NCBI RefSeq assembly: GCF_025499605.1
Contig: NZ_JAFMVC010000029.1
Coordinates: forward strand, 1 to 46,729
From: Carboxylicivirga litoralis
GTDB taxonomy: Bacteria > Bacteroidota > Bacteroidia > Bacteroidales > Marinilabiliaceae
DNA length: 46,729 nt
Direction of reading: 5' to 3'
The notes beneath the pieces were generated by a model, which saw only the letters and a list, made by a program, of their open reading frames with translations, was not told the DNA's origin and did no database searches. The translations under genes and the position numbers were made by a program. Positions 34,566 through 45,050 of this stretch are shown in pieces. The first letter of the stretch is position 1. Every line of letters begins with the position of its first letter.

Positions 34566-35221
34566 CCGAAGATGATGAAAATCTAGGTATGTTGCTTCGT
34601 GAATATCTAGAAGCAAAAGGTCTTAAAACTGATTTAATGCCTGATGGCGAAGAAGGTTATAAAGCTTTCATGGCCAATAAATATGACATTTGCATCCTGG
34701 ATGTGATGATGCCTAAAAAAGATGGATTTTCATTGGCTAAAGATATTCGAATGGTGAATACCGAAGTGCCTATCATCTTTTTAACAGCCAAATCGCTTAA
34801 AGAAGATATCTTCCAGGGATTTAAAATTGGTGCCGACGATTACCTGACAAAGCCCTTCAGCATGGAAGAGTTATTGTTCCGTATTGAAGCTATTTTACGT
34901 CGTACCAAAGGAGGTAATGCTGCTCAGGAGTTTTATCAGCTTGGAAAATACAAGTTTGATACGCAGAAGCAACAATTAATAGAAGGTGATAACACCATTA
35001 AGTTAACCACCAAAGAATCGGAGCTGTTAAAGTTGCTTTGTACCAACGCCAACAAAGTACTGGAGCGTAATTTTGCATTAAAAACCATCTGGGTAGACGA
35101 TAATTATTTCAATGCAAGAAGCATGGATGTATATATCACTAAACTACGCAAGCACTTGAAAGATGAACCAAGTGTTGAAATTATCAACGTACACGGTAAA
35201 GGATATAAGCTAGTCATGTAA
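34538..35221 (+). CDS. rprY: DNA-binding response regulator, RprY-like (OmpR family)
   Basis: A 227-residue regulator. The receiver domain (1-120) has acidic pocket TEDDEN, phospho-acceptor Asp55 (ICILDVMMPKKDG), Thr (PIIFLTAKS) and Lys (DYLTKPFSMEEL). The C-terminal winged helix (about 128-225) has LTTKESELLKLLCTNANKVL and SMDVYITKLRKHL, with NVHGKGYKLV at the end. Its start overlaps rprX, so kinase and regulator are made together. In Bacteroidota RprY has been linked to stress and envelope genes. Confidence 0.92.
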   Translation: MEKEYKILLTEDDENLGMLLREYLEAKGLKTDLMPDGEEGYKAFMANKYDICILDVMMPKKDGFSLAKDIRMVNTEVPIIFLTAKSLKEDIFQGFKIGADDYLTKPFSMEELLFRIEAILRRTKGGNAAQEFYQLGKYKFDTQKQQLIEGDNTIKLTTKESELLKLLCTNANKVLERNFALKTIWVDDNYFNARSMDVYITKLRKHLKDEPSVEIINVHGKGYKLVM

Positions 35222-35240
35222 TTAGCTGAAGATATTTATC

Positions 35241-35274
35241 AAGCCGTTTAACCTAGTGTTAAACGGCTTTTTTT
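35241..35274 (+). terminator. Rho-independent terminator after rprY
   Basis: Perfect 12-bp stem AAGCCGTTTAAC / GTTAAACGGCTT, 5-nt loop and T tract, 19 bp after the stop. Confidence 0.93.
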
Positions 35275-35316
35275 GTTTCTCTTCTTTTCTTATTTTCGAT
35301 AAATATTAGATTTAAT

Positions 35317-36303
35317 ATGGATAGTTTCAGAACGGAAGTAAAAGTACCCATCAGTGACAAGCTGATTAAATACGATGATAAGCTGCTGTTTATCGGTAGC
35401 TGTTTTGCGACCAATATTGGCGACTATTTTAAAGCGAATTGCCTTAATGCAATGGTGAACCCCTTTGGGGTTTTATATAATCCATTTTCAATTGCCAATT
35501 CGTTAGAACGCCTATTGGGTGGGCAGTCTTTTACAAGCGTAGATGTATTAGAAAAAGACAAGGTTTTTCATTCATTTTATCACCATAGCCAATTCAATGC
35601 AAATGATGAGCAAGCCTTTCTTAATTCGGTCAATTCTTCGTTTACAAAGAGTGCAGCCTTCCTAAACACTGTTGATACCTTTATAATCACCTTTGGAACA
35701 GCATGGGTGTATGAGCACAATGAATCTGGAATGATCGTATCCAACTGTCATAAATATCCGGCAGCTGATTTTAGGCGCTTTCGACTATCGGTTGATGATA
35801 TTGTGCATCGCTACCAGAAGCTAATAAAGCAGATTAAGGCGCTTAATCCCAAAGTGCGTTTTCAATTAACGGTTAGTCCGGTGCGCCATTGGAAGGACGG
35901 AGCGCATGGCAATCAGTTAAGCAAGTCTACGTTGTTATTGGCAATAGACAAGTTGGTTGAGGAGTTTGATTGTGTTGATTACTTCCCTGCTTATGAGCTT
36001 CTGCTGGATGAGCTGCGCGATTATCGCTTCTTTGCAGATGATATGTTACATCCTTCGAAAAAAGCAGTGGAGTTTATCAGGGCCAAATTTATTACTTCGC
36101 AGTTCGATGAAATGGGGAAGAAGGTACTTCAAAAGTTAGAGAAGTTAAATCAGGCAGCAAAGCATCGTCCGTTTAACCTGGAGTCGGATGCTCATCAGGC
36201 TTTTGTGAAAAATAACCTGGCTAAACTTGTACAAATGCAGCAACAATATCCAACGCTTGATTTATCAGTCATCCGTTTGATGTTTGAAAAGCAATTGATA
36301 TAA
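35317..36303 (+). CDS. GSCFA domain protein
   Basis: A 328-residue cytoplasmic protein with the family-defining IGSCFATNIGDYF near residue 27. Further conserved parts are NPFGVLYNPFSIANSLERLL, FIITFGTAWVYE, LTVSPVRHWKDGAHGNQLSK and FADDMLHPSKKAVEFI. The fold resembles SGNH/GDSL esterases: GSC supplies a nucleophile-like Ser and DMLHP an Asp-x-x-His pair. Function unproven; an acyl or acetyl esterase is plausible. A hairpin terminator follows. Confidence 0.9.
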   Translation: MDSFRTEVKVPISDKLIKYDDKLLFIGSCFATNIGDYFKANCLNAMVNPFGVLYNPFSIANSLERLLGGQSFTSVDVLEKDKVFHSFYHHSQFNANDEQAFLNSVNSSFTKSAAFLNTVDTFIITFGTAWVYEHNESGMIVSNCHKYPAADFRRFRLSVDDIVHRYQKLIKQIKALNPKVRFQLTVSPVRHWKDGAHGNQLSKSTLLLAIDKLVEEFDCVDYFPAYELLLDELRDYRFFADDMLHPSKKAVEFIRAKFITSQFDEMGKKVLQKLEKLNQAAKHRPFNLESDAHQAFVKNNLAKLVQMQQQYPTLDLSVIRLMFEKQLI

Positions 36304-36305
36304 AA

Positions 36306-36328
36306 AAAGCGACCGTTAAGGTCGCTTT
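36306..36328. terminator. Bidirectional terminator between the GSCFA gene and gcvH
   Basis: Nine-bp perfect stem AAAGCGACC / GGTCGCTTT with a 5-nt loop. An A tract precedes it, so it could also end gcvH transcription on the minus strand. Confidence 0.85.
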
Positions 36329-36351
36329 CATATACTTTGTGGTTATGTCAA

Positions 36352-36729
36352 TTAACCGATAACCTCTTTGTATTGCTCAGCTGTTAATAAGCTATCTAAC
36401 TCAGCTGTATCAGCAATCTGAACTTTAATCATCCACCCACCTTCAAATGGTTCCTTGTTTACCAAGTCAGGCTGATCTTCTAATTCAGGGTTAACTTCAA
36501 TTACTTTACCAGAAATAGGCATGTACAAATCAGACACCGTTTTAACGGCTTCAATAGTTCCGAAAACTTCTTCTTTGTCCAACTCTTCGTCTTCTGTTTC
36601 AATTTCAACAAAAACGATATCGCCCAACTCTCCTTGAGCAAATTCTGTAATACCAATGGTTGCTACATCACCATCAATTAGAACCCATTCGTGGTCCTTT
36701 GTATACTTTAGATTTTCAGGTACATTCAT
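36352..36729 (-). CDS. gcvH: Glycine cleavage system H protein
   Basis: A 125-residue lipoyl carrier that shuttles the aminomethyl group between the P, T and L proteins of glycine cleavage. The lipoylated Lys is residue 63 in [19 protein letters not shown]-terminal [21 protein letters not shown] and C-terminal GGWMIKVQI are standard. It is downstream of sprA on the same strand, with its own promoter. Confidence 0.97.
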   Translation of the reverse strand: MNVPENLKYTKDHEWVLIDGDVATIGITEFAQGELGDIVFVEIETEDEELDKEEVFGTIEAVKTVSDLYMPISGKVIEVNPELEDQPDLVNKEPFEGGWMIKVQIADTAELDSLLTAEQYKEVIG

Positions 36730-36760
36730 GATTGAACGATTTATTTTAATTACGATGACT

Positions 36761-36768
36761 CAAATGTA
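36761..36768 (-). promoter_or_regulatory. -7 box (TACATTTG) for gcvH
   Basis: Exact TAnnTTTG match on the minus strand, 31 bp upstream of the gcvH start. Confidence 0.65.
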
Positions 36769-36987
36769 AAGAATTTATTAAAATAATTCTATGTCATATG
36801 TATTAACTTATTGTTTTTAAGAAAGTAGTGTACTAATTAAAGTGCAGTCAATCAGTCGATAGAGTTTTTTGTTCAAAGGAAAACCCTAATAAAAATCATA
36901 AATAAAAGTTCGAACATGTCGTTTGTTAAAGTGTTGTATACTCTATCTCAATTAACGAAGTCAACAAAATCACCAAGCAGAATTAAT

Positions 36988-39900
36988 CTATTGAGCTAAT
37001 GAGAAACGGAAACTCACCCCAAAATTGGAGTTAGTGATAGGGTACGATAGCGAAACGTAAGGGGTATTAATGTTTGTATCGTAAAACAACTGCATATTAA
37101 AACGATCGCTTAATGCATAATCAGCCGTAAACTTCACCTTCGTAATTTTCTGACCTGATGTCAACTGGTTGTACTCTTCCTGAATTTTCCGGATAAAACT
37201 AATGTTATCCACAATGGAGAAATCGGCACGCAGGTTTAAATCGTTACTTACCGACTTCTGTTTGCTACCTTTGCCAAATATAAGGTTCATTTTATCGAAA
37301 CGATAACCCAAACCAATCACAATCTCATCGTTGTAGTTCTCAATAACCTGATTGTTACCCATACTCAGGCTAAGTGTTCTCGATTTCTTAATTTCAGCAC
37401 GTGTGGTAATAGCATTGGTCCAGGTAATATTAACCCCAATTAATGGGTTAAACTGCTCTGAAACGGTAATGGCATTAATATCATATTCTAATATCGGCCC
37501 ATCCGCAAATTCTGGTGTTTGTGATATATACGCTCCCATATTATAAGTAGAACGATATGCGTGCGTGAGATCAAACGATTTAATAAGCTTTTTAAAAGCC
37601 TTAATCCTGGAAAAGCCATCGTAGGTTAGTCGCCAATTCGGTTGCATCTTTGATAAGCCTGGGAATTGTTCTGTAAAAATAGAATTAGCGCTCTTACCTG
37701 AATACGCCGCTAAAAAGGCCGGAATCAGCACATCCTGATCGTTAAGGTCAGTTGCCCCGATACGACTAGCGATTATCTGGCGATTGTTTTTAAATTCTTC
37801 AAACACATCGTAGTTTAAAGCTCCTGTTCTTGACGGTTTATCAAAGGCTGTGCGGAAGGCATTAAAGCTCATCGAGAAGCGCCCATTGGCTGTTCGTCCT
37901 GTGGCAGTTGAGCTTCCTCCAATATAATATTCATTAATGTTACGTTCATAGCTCCTATCGGCATTTAAGTCGATGCGAAGCCCACGGATAGGTTCTAGTG
38001 TCACTTTTAAAGAGAGGTCTTCACCGTGGGTCATTACATATGGGTTTACCATGGATTCATCATCCGTTAGCCAACCATTATTTGCTGCATCCTCTGCAAA
38101 GTTACGATCCTGCCAACCAAGAATAAACGGTAGACCTGGAGCTGTAAAACCTGCTGAAGAGCCCATGAAACTGGCTGTTGGCTCATACCCGGGCAAGATG
38201 GTTCCGTTTTGTTCTGAATACGATGCGCTAACATTTTTAGTTGACGTCAGTAAAAGGGCTGAATAATCAATGACCTTTTGGAATGGAGAATTATTCTCAG
38301 TCACTGTTCCGGTTACCATTATACGGGCATTATCCACCGATTTCTCAGGCGTGAACTCAACCTTGTTTTTGCCAAGTGGAGTGACTTCACCACGAACAGG
38401 CTTGCCAGTTGCGTCAAAGATACGCACTGATGTTTCTGTGGTTTTGAGTTTATGGTTGATGACCAGTGTTTCCCCTTTTTCCAGTTTGACATTGGCTTTA
38501 TTGAAGCGAACCGTTCGTTTACCATCCTTGTTATTGTTTGTCCTTCTTCTGCGCGATGAGCGGTATTTTTTATCCAGCTCGTTCAGGTAATCAAACTTTT
38601 TATAGAAAGTCGTCATGTTCAACTGGCCATTACCCTGAATAACATTAGAGTTGCGAATGGTGTTTCCCCAATCCGGAGTTGTTTCACCTTCAACCTCCTG
38701 AAGTTGAGCTTGTGCCTGCCACTGATACATACCTCGATATTGTATATTGGCAGAGGTAAAGTCGAGTAATGGTAGTTTATTAATTGGGATGGTATAACTA
38801 ACATCAAAATTATGCTGATAGGTTGTTGTACGTCCCATGCTTTGAATATTGCGCCAGACTTCATCGCGCCATTCATAATATGCATCGCGGTCACGGCCTT
38901 TGTCAACGGCACCTTCTGGTTCGTCGATACGTGCGTTGGTAACTGCTTTAAAGTTAAGTTTCAATGATTTTGTCAGATTGTATCGCATATCAAAATAACG
39001 GTTCCAGTCAAAATCTTTGGATACTGTCAGTTCTGGACTGATAGGCGAACCTGTATTATTTCTTAGCTGTATCTCCCTGTATTGACGGTCAAACTCCCAG
39101 CGATAGGAAATCTGATTCGGCAGATAGTAAAAGTTGAAATCGCGAATTAATGCCAGGCTTTTGCTATTAACAGCCTTTTTAAATGGCTCAACAGCTTTTG
39201 GGCGAGCATTGTAATTATAGGCCAGAATACCACGATAATTCTTGTCTGTTGAATGGTCCGTATCTACGTCGTGTTTGGTTGTTTCGTTGTATGAGTAAGT
39301 AGCCGATATATTAGAAGGGCTATAGAAATGAACTTTGTCTTTTTTAGGTATTAGCTTTACATTGGTGAAGTTAACGCTCTTGCGCTTAATCACATTTTGC
39401 GACATGGCTTTAATTGAATCGCGAGCAGCTTCACTTTCTGCATTATCAAGAGCCACCTCCAGGGGAATATCTGGATCGAGCGGATAATATTTAGGACTGG
39501 CCACCGATTTTGAGTAGCCAAAATAGAATGGCATGCTCAAGGCCGATTCAGGTCCTAATAATTTTCCTAGTTCAAGGTTGGTGGCAATGTCGTATTGATA
39601 AAAATCTTCCTGACTGCGTTCCTGTACGTTTTGGTCGATGCTACCCCAACCAACGGTACTTTTCTTACCGGCGACCGAGAGGTTACCCAAATCGGCCAGT
39701 TTAACCGACATGCGTGCGTTGGCTGCCCAACCTCCTTCTTCGTTAAAATCTGTCAGGCGAAGCTCGTTCATCCATACTTCAACCGACCTGCTTTGAGAAC
39801 CTCGTGTACGCACACCCATCGTGATGGTGCGAATGTTACTTAGGTTGGGATTACCCTTAACAGATGCAAAGTTTGTTGGATTATCCGGATCTGGTATTGT

Positions 39901-42900
39901 GTAGGCTTTGGTAAATGATACATCTGAACCTTCTACGCGTTTTTCATCGTTGCGCCGCAGCTTAACTGTTTGGAATAAGTCCAGCGGAATGTTCATCTCA
40001 TTTTCTTCCGGCCACACTATGTAGCGGTCTTCTGTCAAATTGTTGTTATAAGAACCTTTCGGTGTTAGCTTCAACGGAATTTCATATTCGTAATAGTTAT
40101 CGTTGTAGTCACTACCAATTCGAATGAAGGCCATCATTTCGTTGTTGAGCAAACCCTGGTCATCCACATCTTCGGCGTGGATAAACATTTTCATGCGTTG
40201 ATACTGGCGAATGTCAATGCTCACATTCTTATATACTGCCCGGGCATCGCCACCACCAAGGTCTTGTACTTTTAATAATAACGATTGCTCATTTAACTCT
40301 CTTAACTGTGGGTTGGCCGGGTCAATTACACGATCAATTCCAGGAGGCAAAACATAGTTAACGGGTGTTTTTTCAGAGTTTTCTTCAATATTTACAACGG
40401 ATACTTCAAATTCTGTACTGGCACTACTAGTGCTGTTTTCGTATAAGGACTCGTCAAACTTACGCCAGTCGCCTTTAATCAGATCAAGGGTTGCCATACG
40501 AAGGATGGTAGTATCTTTAAATCCTCTCATAAACATACGCATAAAGCGAATGCTTCGTAAATCTTTAATGGAACCAATGGTTTGATCGGGGTTTTGAATA
40601 GGAATACGGAATAAATACCAATTTGCCACTTTTCCATCATTATCTTCTACATCACCCACGCGGCTATCAACAATGTATTTGTTCGCTTCCACACTCATGG
40701 TGTTTTTCGAAATGGGCACTTCATACTGAAAATAACTTTCGTACTCACTTAAAGTGTTGTCATTGTTAATGTCTTCCATGTCAGGCAATGCCTTGGAAGC
40801 TCGTTTAGTGCCGTCACCTTCATATTCCGAAGGTAGTGAGTTGCCTTCAGGGCTGTTGAAGTTTTTATAGCGATCCAGAATGCTCGTTTTATTCTCATCG
40901 TGCGCTCCACCAAGGTAGTACAGGAAGTCATCGGATGCCGGGTCTTCCATTAGCTTGGCCCTGGCTGCTTCTGATAGATCAGCACCCATACTCTCTATTA
41001 TATCCAGGAAAGGATAAGGATTTTTGCGATAGAAGTAGCGTTCCGCATCCGAGTTCATACCATTTAATCCAACATCTTGAGCCAGACGTGTAGCCGGATC
41101 GTTACTAAAGCCATTCACCAGGTTTTGCTTGCGCGATACATATCCCCATTGAGTTGAATCCACATCAAATGGTTCGCCTGGCCCAGGTAGGCCATTCTCA
41201 AATGATTTACGGGCATCGCGTAAGATATCCTCAGAGATATTACCAAGGTTAAAGTAGATGGTACCATCGTTTTGATCAATGTTGTCGTCGTACACATAGG
41301 GATCCATCATCCAGAACTCAATGTACTCAATGTTGGCTGCTTCAAAGTCATTTACATCAATCTGACGCATCATACCACCCCAACGCTCTTCAGGATTTTT
41401 AAGGGTACCATCGTAATTAATACCATGTCCAAAACCATCAGCAGTAGGCCCTGTGCCGGCATCAAAGTTATATGGCCCACGTTCCTTAGGGTAGTAGGCA
41501 ATGTTTAGCACTGACAGGTTGGTTGGCTGCCCATAGGCTGCTTCACGATTTGGGAAAATTTCCTGTTCAAACACCTGACGGACGAAGTGGTTCTTTTGTT
41601 GGTCTTCATCACCTTTAATATGACTTGGTGTTTGTGTGCTGGTGCGTAAAAACAACGGGTCAATGGTGTACCAGGCAAAGCGTGCCCGATTAATACCATA
41701 CTTAAGGTCATCAATCAAACTGGCTTCAGGGAACAAATCGGTTTGGTCCTGTGGTGTACTGGCTAATTGCCACGCCAGCCAGTTGCGCATATCGTAGGGC
41801 ACCCGGGTCCCTTCAAAGTCATCAATGTATGAAGTACCTGATTCGTCAATTACATTAGGGTGACCCGGAATTAACTGGGCAAACTCGCCTTCAAATGTTA
41901 CGCTCGACATTTCTTTGGTTTCCACCAACGGAAGTTTGTCAATTAATTCGGTAATACCCATCGATTCGGTATAGAACGAGGTGTTTAAGCCCCAGATAGT
42001 GTTGGCAATCGGTTCGTCACCAATGTTTACCTTTTGCGTAAGAGGGCGTTCGCGAAGGTGCATTAATGTACCACCAATATTGAAGTTTTCATTAAACTGG
42101 TAGTTCATATGCGTTCCCATCAGTGTTTTGGTTTGCAAGGCAAACAAGGACTGATTTTCGAGCGATACCTGAATTGGTGTGCCTGAAGAAAGAATACCCT
42201 GGTTGATGATGCGTACACGTCCAAGGGTATAATCAACAGTATAATCGGTGTTTTCAACCAACTTAATACCTCCGGCAGTTACAATAACCGATCCTTGCGG
42301 AATGTTCATTGCATTTAACGATATTTCGGAACCAGAGCTTGATTTAAATCGGCCTTTTAGTTTGTATTTATTGACGGAGGCATCTTGTTCAGCAATTATT
42401 TGTGTTTCATCATATAATGACTGAAAGACGTATTTTTTATAAAGAGGATCATTTTCGTTACCAACAACATTAAGAACTTTCTGCATGTTACTACCAAAAG
42501 GTTCCAGGACAGGGAAGATAATACGGCCGTTATCCGGCTTGATTGTTAGGCTTTCAACGTAGTCAAAAATACCATCTGGCTGATAATCGTTGTTGGTGTT
42601 CAGGTTGTCCAGATTCATCAAACGGATAAATTGCTGACCTAATACATCATTTGGCCCTTCAGGCATGTAGTTGATATCACCACCTGTACTGTCGTTGGTA
42701 TAGGTTACATTTAAAATGAAATCTTCGCGATTAACCTGATAGGCATTAATGGAGTAGATGTTTTTCATCATTAAGTCCCAGGTCGGACTAGGCTTAGTTA
42801 CGCCATTAACAGAATGGTCACCCGGAGACAGGTTTGTGGGTTTAATTAACTTAAGGAATAGCGCATTTTCTGCTTCATTCTGAGTGTTGGTAAATTCACC

Positions 42901-44352
42901 CACCATATAGCTTTGTCCATTGTAGGTGTATTCGTATGCCACGCAGAGTACCTCGTCAGCGTTCAGAGATGTGTTAAGCGAAATGTATCCCAGTTTCGAT
43001 TGAACCGAATATTCAGTGTCAGATAGTTTACGAGCATTTTCAAGTTTCTCGTATTCTACCACATTTTCAATTACACCATTTAAGGTGGCGGTTACCTGGT
43101 TGATGTCGCGAATAGCCGAATAAGTGGTGTTCATTTCATCAAACAGGTTGTTGGCATCGTTGCGTGGTGATACATTAGGTGTGCCGCTCCAACTACTATT
43201 AAATGTATTAAGCTGGTTTTCACCTAAGTCAACAAAACCAACAACGTTTCTGGATTCATCAACATCGCTTCGGTTGTTCGTTACCCATACTTCAATACGC
43301 GTAATGTTAATAGCACTGTTGATTAGTGGTAGTCTTTTTAAAGCATCGTTATATTTGTCTCTAAAAAACTTACTCAGGAAGAAGTGACGGTTACGATCGT
43401 ACTGGTCGGCATGAATTTCAAATTCCTGTGTTTCAGCACCGCCTTCAATGCTCATGACCGATGTTTCACCTTTCTGCTGCGAGAAAATGCTGGTGACCGT
43501 TAATTTTCCAAACTGCATCTCAGTTTTAACACCAAACAGACTTTGACTACCCGTAATTAATGTCCCTGGTAAGGGTAAAGTGACATTACCAGCTTCCACC
43601 TTTTTAAGGATGTCGTCTTCGCCACCTTCATACTCCAAATTGATTTGGTTTTCGAAATCGAAGGTAGCCTCCGTGTTATAGTTTACACCCAACTTCAGTT
43701 TTTCACCAATGGTACCAGTCAGGTTCATCTGAATTTTTTCCTGAAAGTCAAACGTAGTTGTTTTTCTTAAGCGCTCCTGAAGAGTAGGGTTATCGATTTT
43801 CGTGTGCTGAATGCCAACGCGCAATTCGGCCATTCCTTGCAGGCGCACGTTTATTGCATTACTTCCGAATATACCTTCGAACGCTTCACCACCCACATTT
43901 TTCCACATTTGATTGAATGCTGAGTGCTCACTGTATTGTTCCGATTCTTCCTGCTGTTTTTGGCGCCAATAGGAAAGGACTGATTTGCGGGTGTCGTAAT
44001 CGAGGTAATCCTCCAATGGCATGGAGTAGGGCAGGCGTACATCCATGTTTCCCATCTTACGATAAATGGTTACATTACCTGATTTATAGTCGTATTCAGC
44101 CTTGTAATCCAGGTTAGAAGGATCATTTAAATCAATACCGCCTTGTTCTTCTTGTTCAAGAAGAGGATTTCCACTCTGGTCGTTAATCTTGTATTTTAAG
44201 TTAACGCGCTCGGTTGTGCGTGTGGTATCTGGTTGTTGATAAGCTATGTTACTATAGTTGCTAACGTTTCCATGCGACGATGAGGTTCCACCAATTACGA
44301 GGGTAATGGTTAAAACGAGGAAGGCAATCGTATATTGTAGTCTTTTTTTCAA
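36988..44352 (-). CDS. sprA: SprA/Sov, type IX secretion outer-membrane translocon
   Basis: A 2454-residue exported protein that forms the very large single-chain beta-barrel through which T9SS cargo crosses the outer membrane. The signal peptide is MKKRLQYTIAFLVLTITLVI, with a periplasmic N-terminal region. Typical family features are repeated amphipathic strands and the stretches LPLPGTLITGSQSLFGVKTE, GTSYIDDFEGTRVPYDMRNW and NIEYIEFWMMDPYVY. It ends with an aromatic-rich closing strand and terminal Gln. Length is normal for SprA. It lies 22 bp downstream of ruvA. Together with PorX and PorW it gives three T9SS components in this window; PorK, L, M and N are not here. Confidence 0.96.
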   Translation of the reverse strand: MKKRLQYTIAFLVLTITLVIGGTSSSHGNVSNYSNIAYQQPDTTRTTERVNLKYKINDQSGNPLLEQEEQGGIDLNDPSNLDYKAEYDYKSGNVTIYRKMGNMDVRLPYSMPLEDYLDYDTRKSVLSYWRQKQQEESEQYSEHSAFNQMWKNVGGEAFEGIFGSNAINVRLQGMAELRVGIQHTKIDNPTLQERLRKTTTFDFQEKIQMNLTGTIGEKLKLGVNYNTEATFDFENQINLEYEGGEDDILKKVEAGNVTLPLPGTLITGSQSLFGVKTEMQFGKLTVTSIFSQQKGETSVMSIEGGAETQEFEIHADQYDRNRHFFLSKFFRDKYNDALKRLPLINSAINITRIEVWVTNNRSDVDESRNVVGFVDLGENQLNTFNSSWSGTPNVSPRNDANNLFDEMNTTYSAIRDINQVTATLNGVIENVVEYEKLENARKLSDTEYSVQSKLGYISLNTSLNADEVLCVAYEYTYNGQSYMVGEFTNTQNEAENALFLKLIKPTNLSPGDHSVNGVTKPSPTWDLMMKNIYSINAYQVNREDFILNVTYTNDSTGGDINYMPEGPNDVLGQQFIRLMNLDNLNTNNDYQPDGIFDYVESLTIKPDNGRIIFPVLEPFGSNMQKVLNVVGNENDPLYKKYVFQSLYDETQIIAEQDASVNKYKLKGRFKSSSGSEISLNAMNIPQGSVIVTAGGIKLVENTDYTVDYTLGRVRIINQGILSSGTPIQVSLENQSLFALQTKTLMGTHMNYQFNENFNIGGTLMHLRERPLTQKVNIGDEPIANTIWGLNTSFYTESMGITELIDKLPLVETKEMSSVTFEGEFAQLIPGHPNVIDESGTSYIDDFEGTRVPYDMRNWLAWQLASTPQDQTDLFPEASLIDDLKYGINRARFAWYTIDPLFLRTSTQTPSHIKGDEDQQKNHFVRQVFEQEIFPNREAAYGQPTNLSVLNIAYYPKERGPYNFDAGTGPTADGFGHGINYDGTLKNPEERWGGMMRQIDVNDFEAANIEYIEFWMMDPYVYDDNIDQNDGTIYFNLGNISEDILRDARKSFENGLPGPGEPFDVDSTQWGYVSRKQNLVNGFSNDPATRLAQDVGLNGMNSDAERYFYRKNPYPFLDIIESMGADLSEAARAKLMEDPASDDFLYYLGGAHDENKTSILDRYKNFNSPEGNSLPSEYEGDGTKRASKALPDMEDINNDNTLSEYESYFQYEVPISKNTMSVEANKYIVDSRVGDVEDNDGKVANWYLFRIPIQNPDQTIGSIKDLRSIRFMRMFMRGFKDTTILRMATLDLIKGDWRKFDESLYENSTSSASTEFEVSVVNIEENSEKTPVNYVLPPGIDRVIDPANPQLRELNEQSLLLKVQDLGGGDARAVYKNVSIDIRQYQRMKMFIHAEDVDDQGLLNNEMMAFIRIGSDYNDNYYEYEIPLKLTPKGSYNNNLTEDRYIVWPEENEMNIPLDLFQTVKLRRNDEKRVEGSDVSFTKAYTIPDPDNPTNFASVKGNPNLSNIRTITMGVRTRGSQSRSVEVWMNELRLTDFNEEGGWAANARMSVKLADLGNLSVAGKKSTVGWGSIDQNVQERSQEDFYQYDIATNLELGKLLGPESALSMPFYFGYSKSVASPKYYPLDPDIPLEVALDNAESEAARDSIKAMSQNVIKRKSVNFTNVKLIPKKDKVHFYSPSNISATYSYNETTKHDVDTDHSTDKNYRGILAYNYNARPKAVEPFKKAVNSKSLALIRDFNFYYLPNQISYRWEFDRQYREIQLRNNTGSPISPELTVSKDFDWNRYFDMRYNLTKSLKLNFKAVTNARIDEPEGAVDKGRDRDAYYEWRDEVWRNIQSMGRTTTYQHNFDVSYTIPINKLPLLDFTSANIQYRGMYQWQAQAQLQEVEGETTPDWGNTIRNSNVIQGNGQLNMTTFYKKFDYLNELDKKYRSSRRRRTNNNKDGKRTVRFNKANVKLEKGETLVINHKLKTTETSVRIFDATGKPVRGEVTPLGKNKVEFTPEKSVDNARIMVTGTVTENNSPFQKVIDYSALLLTSTKNVSASYSEQNGTILPGYEPTASFMGSSAGFTAPGLPFILGWQDRNFAEDAANNGWLTDDESMVNPYVMTHGEDLSLKVTLEPIRGLRIDLNADRSYERNINEYYIGGSSTATGRTANGRFSMSFNAFRTAFDKPSRTGALNYDVFEEFKNNRQIIASRIGATDLNDQDVLIPAFLAAYSGKSANSIFTEQFPGLSKMQPNWRLTYDGFSRIKAFKKLIKSFDLTHAYRSTYNMGAYISQTPEFADGPILEYDINAITVSEQFNPLIGVNITWTNAITTRAEIKKSRTLSLSMGNNQVIENYNDEIVIGLGYRFDKMNLIFGKGSKQKSVSNDLNLRADFSIVDNISFIRKIQEEYNQLTSGQKITKVKFTADYALSDRFNMQLFYDTNINTPYVSLSYPITNSNFGVSFRFSLAQ

Positions 44353-44374
44353 AGATGAAATGTAATATATTGAA

Positions 44375-44956
44375 TTACATAATTTTTAGCGCTTGCTTAA
44401 TTAGCTCCTCCACTTTCATAGTTGGTGTTTGAGCTAATAATTTGTCAACAGCCTTTTGGGCACTTGACTTCGCAAATCCTAACATTACTAATGCAGATAA
44501 CGCTTCATCGCGGATAGTATTGTCTTGATTAGCGAATAATTTTTGATCAACAGGTTCTTTACCTAATTTATCTTTCAGATCGACAATTACGCGTTGCGCT
44601 GTTTTAGCTCCAATGCCTTTTACTCCTTTAATAACATTAACATTGTCAGTCAGGATGGCCCCCCGCAATTCTTCGGGTGTTAAAGAAGACAGCATCATAC
44701 GTGCCGTATTGGCTCCAATGCCCGAGACTGAAATCAGGTGGCGAAATAAATCACGCTCCGATGGTTCGGCAAAGCCAAAAAGAGAGAAAGCGTCTTCGCG
44801 AATGTTTTCATGTATAAAAAGCTGGGCTTCACTTTTCCCTTCGAGGCGAGAGAATGTATTTAATGAAATCTGCAGAAGGTAGCCAATGCCATTAACATCA
44901 ATAACAACATGAGCCGGGCTTGATTCGGCAATTTTGCCGCTAATATATTCGTACAT
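44375..44956 (-). CDS. ruvA: Holliday junction branch migration protein RuvA
   Basis: A 193-residue subunit that binds Holliday junctions as a tetramer and loads RuvB helicase. The N-terminal OB fold has YISGKIAESSPAHVVIDVNG and GYLLQI. Two helix-hairpin-helix motifs follow (LISVSGIGANTARMMLS; VIKGVKGIGAKTAQRVIVDL). The small C-terminal three-helix domain contacts RuvB (EALSALVMLGFAKSSAQKAV). It precedes sprA by 22 bp, so sprA is probably transcribed from the ruvA promoter. Confidence 0.97.
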   Translation of the reverse strand: MYEYISGKIAESSPAHVVIDVNGIGYLLQISLNTFSRLEGKSEAQLFIHENIREDAFSLFGFAEPSERDLFRHLISVSGIGANTARMMLSSLTPEELRGAILTDNVNVIKGVKGIGAKTAQRVIVDLKDKLGKEPVDQKLFANQDNTIRDEALSALVMLGFAKSSAQKAVDKLLAQTPTMKVEELIKQALKIM

Positions 44957-44974
44957 TTGAATTAGGTTATGCGA

Positions 44975-44982
44975 TAAAGATA
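44975..44982 (-). promoter_or_regulatory. Candidate -7 box for ruvA-sprA
   Basis: Minus-strand TATCTTTA differs from TAnnTTTG at one base and lies 18 bp upstream of the ruvA start. Confidence 0.5.
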
Positions 44983-45002
44983 GAAATAATTGAATAATGA
45001 AT

Positions 45003-45045
45003 AATGATTAGTGATTAATGCTCGTGTTTTTAATCACTAATCATT
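45003..45045. repeat. 16-bp perfect inverted repeat downstream of thiL
   Basis: AATGATTAGTGATTAA and TTAATCACTAATCATT with an 11-nt loop, right behind the thiL stop. It is AT-rich and may act as a transcript end; AATGATTA-type repeats also flank it. Confidence 0.6.
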
Positions 45046-45050
45046 CACAA

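Noticed and set aside
37352-43387. Plus-strand open frames inside sprA
   Set aside because: They are short shadows of the sprA frame with no recognisable domains or promoters.
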